Part shown: in pieces, positions 1 to 6,583 of the stretch
Numbering within the stretch: position 1 is the stretch's first letter
Layout of the letters: each line of letters opens with the position of its first letter
Source: Bacteroidales bacterium
GTDB lineage: Bacteria; Bacteroidota; Bacteroidia; Bacteroidales; WCHB1-69
Direction: 5' to 3'
DNA length: 36,027 bases
Assembly (NCBI GenBank): GCA_031286285.1
Contig: JAITUN010000224.1
Location: 1 to 36,027 of the forward strand
Program-made: the position numbers and the translations under genes
Notes under the pieces: generated by a model
Database searches by the model: none
Told to the model about the DNA's origin: nothing
What the model saw: only the letters and a program-made list of their open reading frames with translations

Positions 1-1683
1 TTATATGCTCAAAATTCCACTTCGCCTCTTGTGCCGATTGGTTTGAATAAAAACATTAAATCTGAAAGATGCGATAAAATTATGAAAGATGGAAAACCTA
101 TCGGGTTTTATGACAAAGTATCCAAAACAACATTTAATCTTGCCGGTATTCCGGTTGAATCCGGATCGAAAGTCAAAAAAACGATTGTCAATGTTGTTAT
201 GAAAGAATCTGCCAAAGAGGATGTTGCCACAGTTACCCTAACAGTTGTAGGTGATCCTTGGGGAAATGGCACCGGAGTGCAACTGCTCTTGGATGAAGAT
301 GCTGAAATAGTAGATCATTTTGATGATTGGATGTGGAATGATGATGAACTGTTTTACAGCAACAGCGAATACAAAATTCCTGAAAATGCAAGTTATGATT
401 TTAACAATCCCCATGTAATTCATGATGGTACAGGTTCAGTTGATATTCCGGGAGGAGTTTACGATTTCCTTTTTCTTAGACCCTGGCCCATGCTTGAATT
501 AAATTTTATTCTCTATTGGGCTGGAACAGATGAATATGCAATGGGGGATGATTTTCTGTTTCTCGCGGGCTTTGAATATGTTTTTACAGTAGAAACTGCC
601 GGTGAAGTTGCTTTTGAAACGCCGGAGGATATTAAAATGTCGGATATTATTCTTCCACAGCCTTCTTTAGAATTAACAGATCAGGAAATAATATCGGTTG
701 TTCTTTACAATAATGGTATTGTGAACATTACAGGTGATATTGAGTTGGCTTATAAAGTAAATGGTGGAACAGAAGTAGTTGAAAATTACACTATTTCTGA
801 ATTGCTCCCCGGCGCTGAAATTACTTATACTTTTAACACTAAAGCCAATTTTTCTGCAGTAGGCTTTTATACTGTTGAAGCACGTGTAGAATATGAATCC
901 GATTCAAATCCATATAACAATACGATTACCGGACAGACCAAAAAGTTGGAACTGATTGAACTACCGTTTGAAGATAAATTTGATACCCCAAGCAGCATGT
1001 TAAAATGGATAGTCGTTGATGGAAATAAAGATGGCGTTTCCTGGCAATATGATGATTGGTTTCTTACAGATGCAGACGGAGGAAAAGGTTGCTTACAGGT
1101 TTTGAGTCAATCGTATGGCGCAGATGAGTATTTAATCACTGACCCGATAGCTATTTCTGAACCAAGTTTATGTCATATCAGTTTTTATGCATACGGTTGG
1201 GGCGACTATGACTTTAAACTTCTTTACGGAACCACCCCCAATGTTGAAGAGATGGAACTGTTGGAAGTTCTTACTCTTGATGGCGATGATTGGGCAATCA
1301 ATAATGTGGATTTTGAGTTAGAAACACCCGGAAATTACTTTTTTGCATTTCATTACTTTGGAACTAAGAGCGATAGCGGAGTAAATTTTGACAACTTTAA
1401 GATGGAAGCAGAGCCTCTAATTGGCATCCCTGAAAATCTGTTGAATGAAAAGCAACTCAGATTATATCCCAACCCCGTATCCGGTGTGCTTAATGTAGAG
1501 TTAAAAGAAAAGGTTATTGACAAAGTGGTGGTGTATAATATGCTGGGTAAGAATGTTCACACTGTTTCATTCGTTAATGATTCACTCTATAAATTAAATA
1601 CAACAGATTTTGCTCCCGGAATCTATTTTATTTATGCCAAAACAGAAACGGAAATGGTTTTCTCGAAGTTTGTTGTTAAATAG
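1..1683 (+). CDS. T9SS-secreted adhesin-like protein with DUF2436 and cleaved-adhesin modules (5' partial)
   Basis: The frame is open from the first base, so the gene begins upstream; the GTG at 31 is only an internal codon. The 560 visible residues form modules. At about 226-630 is a DUF2436-like module (VTLTVVGDPWGNGTG, then IPGGVYDFLF) as seen in Porphyromonas gingipains and HagA. A CARDB-like beta-sandwich follows at about 643-945. A cleaved-adhesin / choice-of-anchor-J jelly roll occupies about 964-1410 (LPFEDKFD start, VNFDNFKM end). From about 1459 to the stop is a type A sorting domain (RLYPNPVSG, then APGIYFIY and FSKFVVK). The family is exported by Sec, then through the type IX system, and anchored to the surface. 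A catalytic domain could lie upstream, outside the window; none is visible here. Module calls are from memory of the families; the sorting domain is near certain. Confidence 0.88.
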   Translation, partial: LYAQNSTSPLVPIGLNKNIKSERCDKIMKDGKPIGFYDKVSKTTFNLAGIPVESGSKVKKTIVNVVMKESAKEDVATVTLTVVGDPWGNGTGVQLLLDEDAEIVDHFDDWMWNDDELFYSNSEYKIPENASYDFNNPHVIHDGTGSVDIPGGVYDFLFLRPWPMLELNFILYWAGTDEYAMGDDFLFLAGFEYVFTVETAGEVAFETPEDIKMSDIILPQPSLELTDQEIISVVLYNNGIVNITGDIELAYKVNGGTEVVENYTISELLPGAEITYTFNTKANFSAVGFYTVEARVEYESDSNPYNNTITGQTKKLELIELPFEDKFDTPSSMLKWIVVDGNKDGVSWQYDDWFLTDADGGKGCLQVLSQSYGADEYLITDPIAISEPSLCHISFYAYGWGDYDFKLLYGTTPNVEEMELLEVLTLDGDDWAINNVDFELETPGNYFFAFHYFGTKSDSGVNFDNFKMEAEPLIGIPENLLNEKQLRLYPNPVSGVLNVELKEKVIDKVVVYNMLGKNVHTVSFVNDSLYKLNTTDFAPGIYFIYAKTETEMVFSKFVVK

Positions 1684-1692
1684 AATTATGGG

Positions 1693-3306
1693 TTAATAAA
1701 GGATACTTTGCAGGTCAATTGCCACAACACTCTTATCGCGTTTTTCGTACAATATATTATCAATAATAAATGCGTTTGAAGAGAAAGCAACCTCTGCAAT
1801 CTTTTTCCCATCATTATCAATAATCAATGTTTTTTGATGTTGAGCAATTAACTTATAATCTTTATATTCAAAATAAAATTTCCAAATTTTTCTATCTCCT
1901 ATTGAATAGGTAGTATTGAGTGGGTTGTCGAAAAAATAAATATCATTTAGAGAGGTTTGGGCATGAATATCTCCTAAATCAAATTGATTAATATTCAAAA
2001 AATATCCATTTTTGTTTTCAATAAAAATATCATTACCCACAAAATTTGTCAACGCGCCAAAAGTCATTCTTGAAATTAAATTTTCAGCAATTTTGGTTCC
2101 GGTTTCTATGCTGTATTTACGAATTCCATTTTGAAATAAGAGATAAAGTTCATTATCAATAAGTTTGTAATCATAAATAGAACCACATTCATTATTTAAT
2201 AATGAAAGATATTTCTGCTCGCCTGTTTGTTTGTCGAAAGCAGCAATAAAAGTTTCTCCAAACATCACTGGTCTCTCCATTTTAACTGCAAATCCCTTAT
2301 TAACCATGTAAACCATAGTATCATCCATGAATAATAAAGAATTGCTTGTTAAATCTTTCATAAATGAGTTTTTCCATACAACCTCACCCGATTCTTTCTT
2401 TAATTTAACAATAGTATCTTTGAAAGCAAAGTAGATAAAATTGTTATCAATAAGCGCATTAGAAGCAATATCTCTGATTATATCATCTCCGGTTTGCAAA
2501 GGTGTATAAATAATGGGAATTACATACATCCCGCTTATCAATCCACCAATTATTCCTCCGATAATTCCACCTATAACTGCTCCTGCAATGGCACTATTAT
2601 CGGGTTTAATAATGAGACCTGTTATTGCATGATAATCCCAACCTTTACCTGTTTTAATATTAATAGTATGTAATCCCGAAGCGACCACCATTAAAGTAGA
2701 ATCATTCAGATAGAAATAGTCGTTCCAGCCCAATCCTCTATTAATGTTTCTTTTCCATAATATTTTACTTTTCAGCAGATCAACTCCAAAAAGATTATTG
2801 GTGTAGTATCCTTCTCCTGCGCTTAGATATTCATACGCGACACCTACATTGTATTTTGGATTGGCAAAGTATATATAATTTTTCACTGTCCAAAGAGTTT
2901 CACCGGTATGTGCATCCAACCCATAACCGTCGTTATATTCATTTAAAATCAATAGACTATCAAATTTAAGTAATTCGTGTACATCATAATCAATCGCTTT
3001 GCTCCATAATATTTTCTTATTTATTAAGTCATATTGTAAAATATTTCCTTTCTTTTTCAGTCCGGAAAAAAAATTGAAACCTCTAATTTGTACTGTTAAA
3101 AGTTTTGTTGTGGTGTCAACAAAATAATTCTCAATCCTATCGGGGAATCTATATTCAACTCCAACAATATCGGAACCATCTAAAGAGTTTTTTCCTAAGA
3201 TGATTGGTTCTGAAACTATTTTCAATCCTTTTTTCTGACCAAATGCGGTAGCAGAGAAGAGCATTAAGGCACAAAGAGTGAATAAAAATAATGGTTTGTT
3301 TTTCAT
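1693..3306 (-). CDS. Exported PQQ-type beta-propeller protein with an embedded glycine-zipper segment
   Basis: This 537-residue protein starts at ATG with a clear signal peptide (hydrophobic residues 5-22, cleavage near AFG-Q). The body has repeated blades of the PQQ/outer-membrane-assembly type, for example YDLINKKILW, DAHTGETLW, VDLLKSKILW and FDKQTGEQKY, each a strand ending in aromatic residues after a T/K-G turn. Such propellers are periplasmic or surface scaffolds. Residues about 239-262 (bases 2521-2592) interrupt the blades with a very hydrophobic GxxxG run (AVIGGIIGGIIGGLISGM), unusual in a soluble propeller. Its stop is 9 bases from the stop of the convergent adhesin gene. It lies 66 bases downstream of rnhB, with a hairpin between them. 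No enzymatic motif is recognisable, so the function is unknown. It is not clearly BamB, which lacks such a segment. Confidence 0.8.
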   Translation of the reverse strand: MKNKPLFLFTLCALMLFSATAFGQKKGLKIVSEPIILGKNSLDGSDIVGVEYRFPDRIENYFVDTTTKLLTVQIRGFNFFSGLKKKGNILQYDLINKKILWSKAIDYDVHELLKFDSLLILNEYNDGYGLDAHTGETLWTVKNYIYFANPKYNVGVAYEYLSAGEGYYTNNLFGVDLLKSKILWKRNINRGLGWNDYFYLNDSTLMVVASGLHTINIKTGKGWDYHAITGLIIKPDNSAIAGAVIGGIIGGIIGGLISGMYVIPIIYTPLQTGDDIIRDIASNALIDNNFIYFAFKDTIVKLKKESGEVVWKNSFMKDLTSNSLLFMDDTMVYMVNKGFAVKMERPVMFGETFIAAFDKQTGEQKYLSLLNNECGSIYDYKLIDNELYLLFQNGIRKYSIETGTKIAENLISRMTFGALTNFVGNDIFIENKNGYFLNINQFDLGDIHAQTSLNDIYFFDNPLNTTYSIGDRKIWKFYFEYKDYKLIAQHQKTLIIDNDGKKIAEVAFSSNAFIIDNILYEKRDKSVVAIDLQSILY

Positions 3307-3350
3307 TGATTTATTGTTACGATTATTAATGATTAATGGTTGTTTATTTG

Positions 3351-3370
3351 CCGTTGGCTTCAGCCAACGG
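3351..3370. repeat. Perfect 8-bp stem hairpin between rnhB and the propeller gene
   Basis: CCGTTGGC and GCCAACGG form a perfect 8-bp stem around the loop TTCA, two bases after the rnhB stop. Neither strand has a T-run after it, so it is not a classical intrinsic terminator. It may stabilise the rnhB mRNA 3' end, act as a weak terminator, or be a copy of a dispersed palindromic element. Confidence 0.65.
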
Positions 3371-3372
3371 AT

Positions 3373-3975
3373 TCAAAATTCCAATTTCAGTTGCCCCTTT
3401 ACCTGAAATGTTTTCCGATGGTAAGGTGTTCTACCATACTTGAGTAATGCCTCTTGATGCGCTTGAGTGGGATACCCTTTGTTAGTTTTCCAGCCGTACA
3501 TCGGAAATTCGACATCTAACTTATCCATAAAATCATCTCGAAAAGTTTTGGCAAGGATGGAGGCAGCAGCAATTGACAAGTATTTTCCATCTCCTTTCAC
3601 AATGCATTGATGCGGTATTGCCGTTTCATTTATGAAACGGTTTCCGTCAATGAGCAACAATTCCGGTTGGATTTTCAATTGTTTTACAGCCAAATTCATT
3701 CCTCGAAATGAAGCGTTTAAAATGTTGATTTCGTCAATCACAGTTTCTGAAATAGAAACGACAGAATAAGCAATAGCGTCTTTTATGATGATTTCTCTCA
3801 ACGCTTCCCGTTGTGCTTTGGTCAGTTGTTTAGAGTCGTTAAGTTGTTCATTTATATAATTGAAATGGAAAACAACGGCAGCAGCAAAAAGAGGACCGGA
3901 GAGACAGCCTCTGCCGGCTTCATCGCAACCGGCTTCTATTTTAGGATGTTGAGAAAAATGAGATTTTAATGCCAT
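3373..3975 (-). CDS. rnhB: Ribonuclease HII
   Basis: This protein cleaves RNA in RNA-DNA hybrids and starts ribonucleotide excision repair in the cytoplasm. It is 200 residues long, normal for a minimal RNase HII. The hallmark DEAGRG motif is at residues 18-23, giving catalytic Asp18 and Glu19. LLIDGN supplies Asp110, and VKGDGKYLSIAAASILAK supplies Asp129 with the usual spacing, so the DEDD tetrad is complete. The start ATG at 3975 is supported by the conserved distance to DEAGRG. The gene follows the DUF1761-like gene by 24 bases on the same strand. Its first 12 codons and leader are duplicated at 4537-4580, which suggests a small rearrangement just upstream. The catalytic gene itself looks intact. 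Confidence 0.95.
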   Translation of the reverse strand: MALKSHFSQHPKIEAGCDEAGRGCLSGPLFAAAVVFHFNYINEQLNDSKQLTKAQREALREIIIKDAIAYSVVSISETVIDEINILNASFRGMNLAVKQLKIQPELLLIDGNRFINETAIPHQCIVKGDGKYLSIAAASILAKTFRDDFMDKLDVEFPMYGWKTNKGYPTQAHQEALLKYGRTPYHRKTFQVKGQLKLEF

Positions 3976-3984
3976 AAAGAAATT
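3941..3984. repeat. 44-base direct repeat, copy A (leader and start of rnhB)
   Basis: This segment matches 4537-4580 at 42 of 44 positions in the same orientation, with no similarity beyond either end. The two differences are T/A at offset 25 and A/C at offset 40. It covers the rnhB start codon and first 12 codons. The two copies bracket the DUF1761-like gene. Confidence 0.9.
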
Positions 3985-3999
3985 ATTGCAAAAAAGGTT

Positions 4000-4431
4000 C
4001 TACATTGCCCCCAACAAAATAAAGACAATTGAAGCCACCACAAAATACCCGCCGTCAATTAATAGCAATGCCATAAATCGTTTTCGGTTTGGGGTTTTAA
4101 AGAGCAAACTCGCTTTCATCCAGCCGAAAGCAGCAAAGCCCACCAAAACGGCGAACCAAACATTGTATTTTACTAAAACAAAATACATAAAACCCAATAA
4201 ACAGATAGAGAGCAATTGCATAAGCATGGGCAAAAATGCTTTTAGACTTGGTTTACAGGTACATTTTTCCCCTTTGGAGAGATCGGCGCCGCACGGACAC
4301 TCATCATAGCGCACCGCCCAAAGCCACTTCTTTCCAAAAAGTTGGTTGTACCAAAAAAAACCGACAAAAAATACGGACAAAACGGCAACTATGTACCAAA
4401 GCCCAGAGATTGAGATTTCACAACAATTCAT
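4000..4431 (-). CDS. DUF1761-like integral membrane protein with CxC-x9-CxC loop
   Basis: This is a 143-residue membrane protein with about four hydrophobic segments (residues near 12-28, 64-84, 88-108 and 118-142). The N-terminal FFWYNQLFGKKWL resembles the WYxxLFGKxW signature of DUF1761, a family of unknown function. Between the first two segments is a charged loop, residues 41-60, with four cysteines arranged CPC and CTC (Cys45, 47, 57, 59). I do not remember this as typical of the family, and it could bind a metal or form disulfides. Two further cysteines sit at residues 3-4. The gene and its flanks lie between 44-base direct repeats, so it looks like a late insertion between the DUF6427-like gene and rnhB. 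No promoter is evident. Confidence 0.65.
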   Translation of the reverse strand: MNCCEISISGLWYIVAVLSVFFVGFFWYNQLFGKKWLWAVRYDECPCGADLSKGEKCTCKPSLKAFLPMLMQLLSICLLGFMYFVLVKYNVWFAVLVGFAAFGWMKASLLFKTPNRKRFMALLLIDGGYFVVASIVFILLGAM

Positions 4432-4472
4432 AATTTTCTAATTTTAAAGAATATATGGTTAATAATTAATAG

Positions 4473-4483
4473 TTAGTGGTTAA
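4473..4483 (+). repeat. Intergenic TTAGTGGTTAA motif, copy 1
   Basis: This 11-base motif recurs in intergenic DNA at 15210-15220 (reverse orientation), near 31355-31364 (reverse, 10 of 11) and at 35699-35709. It sits in an AT-rich stretch (4432-4561) that otherwise holds only low-complexity TTAAT/AATTCAAAATT sequence and a decayed duplicate of the rnhB start. Confidence 0.5.
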
Positions 4484-4536
4484 AGTATTATGATAGTAGA
4501 TTTAATTCAAAATTCAAAATTGACTTTTCATTAGCT

Positions 4537-4580
4537 TTAGGATGTTGAGAAAAATGAGATATTAATGCCATAAAGCAATT
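4537..4580. repeat. 44-base direct repeat, copy B (relic of the rnhB start; supplies the DUF6427-like stop)
   Basis: This copy matches 3941-3984 at 42 of 44 bases. On the minus strand it still reads ATG and twelve rnhB-like codons (MALISHFSQHPK), then diverges into unrelated sequence: a dead fragment. In another frame its first 19 bases encode the last residues and stop of the DUF6427-like gene (ALWH, stop). Confidence 0.9.
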
Positions 4581-5521
4581 AAGGTAATAATAGTAATAAA
4601 ATCATTAATATACAATGGATTTTTTTCATAAGCTAAAATAGATAGATAGATAGATAGATGCACAAATAGATATCCTAAAATATCAGGATATGAAGAATTT
4701 GAAAGGAGAATGCAAGCCATGATCAGAACTGCTCTTGTGTTTAGAGTAATAATCCTGTTGCGTTGGAGTTGCACTTTAGCATCGCTTATCAATTTGAATT
4801 TTACAATAAAAAACAGATAAATAATCCCCAAACTAATCAAGGAGAACATCGTAAAGGATAGATTTTCAATAGGGTTGCTCATCACTCCCAAAATTTTAAT
4901 CTGTTGAAAAGTTAATAACCATTCATCAAGGTTGTAGATAAAAAAATGGAATGAAAAGAAGTAAAAATAGAGTAATATAAATCCTAATAGTAAAATTCCT
5001 GTCTCTTTGATTCTAGAAAATTGATTAATAATGAGTGTTACAATTACTATCAAAAGCAAAATAATGCTACTTAAATCAAAGCAAGTAGCAAGCGCTATCA
5101 GAATCCCCGTCCAAAAAACATTGTTTTTTAATCTGATGGAAGTACCTGTCAGGTCAATGCAAATAATAATTAAAAAAAAGAATAGTGTAAAAAAGAAAGG
5201 AGAAATTATGGTTAATGATTTTGTTAACAATAGAATAGAGAGATAATAACAAACAGGTAAGAAAGAGTTTTTAGTAACATATTCATTTTTTTTGAAATAA
5301 TATTGTAAAAATAAGATGTGAAAAAATAATACAGAAATGATAATACTTTTTCCTAAATATTTATATTGAAAGAAAATGCTGGCAAAGCATTTGAATAAAT
5401 AAGGAGTCCCCTCAGGGTTTGCCACATTGGATTTTGTGATAATTGTGTAAACTGCAAAAGCAAATAAACCAATAAGTATTATCCATTGAAGAGCAATCTT
5501 CTTACTGAGCAATTTTAACAT
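4562..5521 (-). CDS. DUF6427-like polytopic membrane protein
   Basis: This 319-residue protein is almost entirely hydrophobic, with roughly ten transmembrane segments starting at residues 10-27 and no catalytic motif. Size, topology and position beside a phosphoribosyl-metabolism gene recall DUF6427, a Bacteroidota membrane family of unknown function; O-antigen-polymerase-like proteins are an alternative. The ATG at 5521 opens divergently from prs, 115 bases away. Two oddities affect the 3' end. A (TAGA)5 tract at 4639-4659 lies in the coding sequence, about 25 codons before the stop. The last codons and stop lie inside the duplicated rnhB start segment. The C-terminus may therefore have been reshaped recently. 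Identification of the family is tentative. Confidence 0.6.
   Translation of the reverse strand: MLKLLSKKIALQWIILIGLFAFAVYTIITKSNVANPEGTPYLFKCFASIFFQYKYLGKSIIISVLFFHILFLQYYFKKNEYVTKNSFLPVCYYLSILLLTKSLTIISPFFFTLFFFLIIICIDLTGTSIRLKNNVFWTGILIALATCFDLSSIILLLIVIVTLIINQFSRIKETGILLLGFILLYFYFFSFHFFIYNLDEWLLTFQQIKILGVMSNPIENLSFTMFSLISLGIIYLFFIVKFKLISDAKVQLQRNRIITLNTRAVLIMACILLSNSSYPDILGYLFVHLSIYLSILAYEKNPLYINDFITIITLIALWH
4639..4659. repeat. Tetranucleotide tandem repeat (TAGA)5
   Basis: Five uninterrupted TAGA units plus one T lie inside the DUF6427-like coding sequence, read on the coding strand as repeated ATCT and giving a Ser-Ile-Tyr-Leu pattern. A change of one unit would shift the frame for the last 25 or so residues. 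Confidence 0.85.
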
Positions 5522-5584
5522 TCAATATTTTTCTGCGAAATAATATTTTTTTTCTGAAAGAATCCAATCTTATATTTTCTTTTC

Positions 5585-5592
5585 TATTTTTG
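5585..5592 (+). promoter_or_regulatory. Candidate -7 promoter element of prs
   Basis: TATTTTTG fits the Bacteroidota -7 consensus TAnnTTTG and lies 44 bases before the prs ATG. No clear -33 TTG is visible upstream, so this is inferred from the -7 box alone. Confidence 0.5.
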
Positions 5593-5636
5593 TTGCCAAT
5601 TAAAAGAAAAAATAAACAAATAATAATAAGAGTTTT

Positions 5637-6575
5637 ATGAACGAAACAACCGCTGCAATTGTAACGGGAAGAGCGAATCCCGAATTGGCAAAAAAAATTG
5701 CTGATGATTTACATGTAAAATTATTGGAAGTAGAGATAGCCCAATTTAAAGATGGAGAAATTCAAGCCTATTATAATGAAACAATTAGAGGTAAATACGT
5801 TTTTATTATTCAACCTACATTCGGACCTGCTGAAAATTGGATAGAGTTATTGATTCTCATTGATGCAGCGAAGCGTGCTTCCGCCTATAAGATTATTGCT
5901 GTAATACCCTATTTTGGTTATGCGCGGCAAGACCGAAAGGATAGACCCCGCACTTCGATAGGCGCAAAGTTAATGGCAAATCTTTTGATAGCTGCCGGAG
6001 TAGATAGAGTGATTACTATGGATTTACACGCAGACCAGATTCAAGGCTTCTTTGAAATTCCTGTTGACCACATGTACTCTTCCAATGTTTTTTATCCTTA
6101 TATTCAAAGTTTAAAATTGGATAATTTATGTATGGTTTCACCGGATACAGGTGGAACGAAAAGAGCATCTACTTATGCAAAAGCCTTGGATTGCGATTTG
6201 GCAATAGGTTTTAAACAACGCGAAAAACAGAACGAAGTCGCTAATTTACAGATTATTGGAGATGTGAGAGGAAAACACTGTATTATTGTGGATGATATTA
6301 TTGATACCGGAGGTACTTTAATTAAAGCAGCCAGTAAATTAAAAGAAAATGGAGCTATATCTGTAATGGCGATGTGTACGCACGGGCTTCTATCAGGAAA
6401 CGGTTTGCAAAACATCGAAAACTCTGTTATTGACAAACTTATTTTAACAGATACAATTCCGCTAAAACAAAAATCAAATAAAGTTGAGATAGTTACAGTA
6501 GCTCACTTATTTGCAGAAGTAATTAATAGTGTTTTAGTTAGAACTTCTATTTCATCACATTTTTTATTCAACTAA
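5637..6575 (+). CDS. prs: Ribose-phosphate pyrophosphokinase
   Basis: This enzyme makes PRPP from ribose 5-phosphate and ATP, feeding purine, pyrimidine, histidine and NAD synthesis in the cytoplasm. The 312-residue length is normal. Recognisable parts are FKDGEIQAYYNETIRG (N-terminal substrate region), YFGYARQDRKDRPR (ATP/flexible loop), the PRPP synthetase signature DLHADQIQGFF, SPDTGGTKRA, the FKQREKQNEV catalytic-loop region and the PRPP-binding loop IIVDDIIDTGGTL. It starts at ATG 5637. It is transcribed alone, with the porin gene convergent 8 bases after its stop. PRPP links it logically to purC and pyrF further along the window, although they are not in the same operon. Confidence 0.96.
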   Translation: MNETTAAIVTGRANPELAKKIADDLHVKLLEVEIAQFKDGEIQAYYNETIRGKYVFIIQPTFGPAENWIELLILIDAAKRASAYKIIAVIPYFGYARQDRKDRPRTSIGAKLMANLLIAAGVDRVITMDLHADQIQGFFEIPVDHMYSSNVFYPYIQSLKLDNLCMVSPDTGGTKRASTYAKALDCDLAIGFKQREKQNEVANLQIIGDVRGKHCIIVDDIIDTGGTLIKAASKLKENGAISVMAMCTHGLLSGNGLQNIENSVIDKLILTDTIPLKQKSNKVEIVTVAHLFAEVINSVLVRTSISSHFLFN

Positions 6576-6583
6576 AATTTCTG

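Noticed and set aside
3351-3370. Intrinsic terminator after rnhB
   Set aside because: The stem is perfect but no T-run follows on either strand, so it is listed as a hairpin repeat only.
3986-4309. 107-codon plus-strand frame opposite the DUF1761-like gene
   Set aside because: It is the antisense shadow of a membrane protein with clear family features, has no promoter, and has low-complexity basic sequence.
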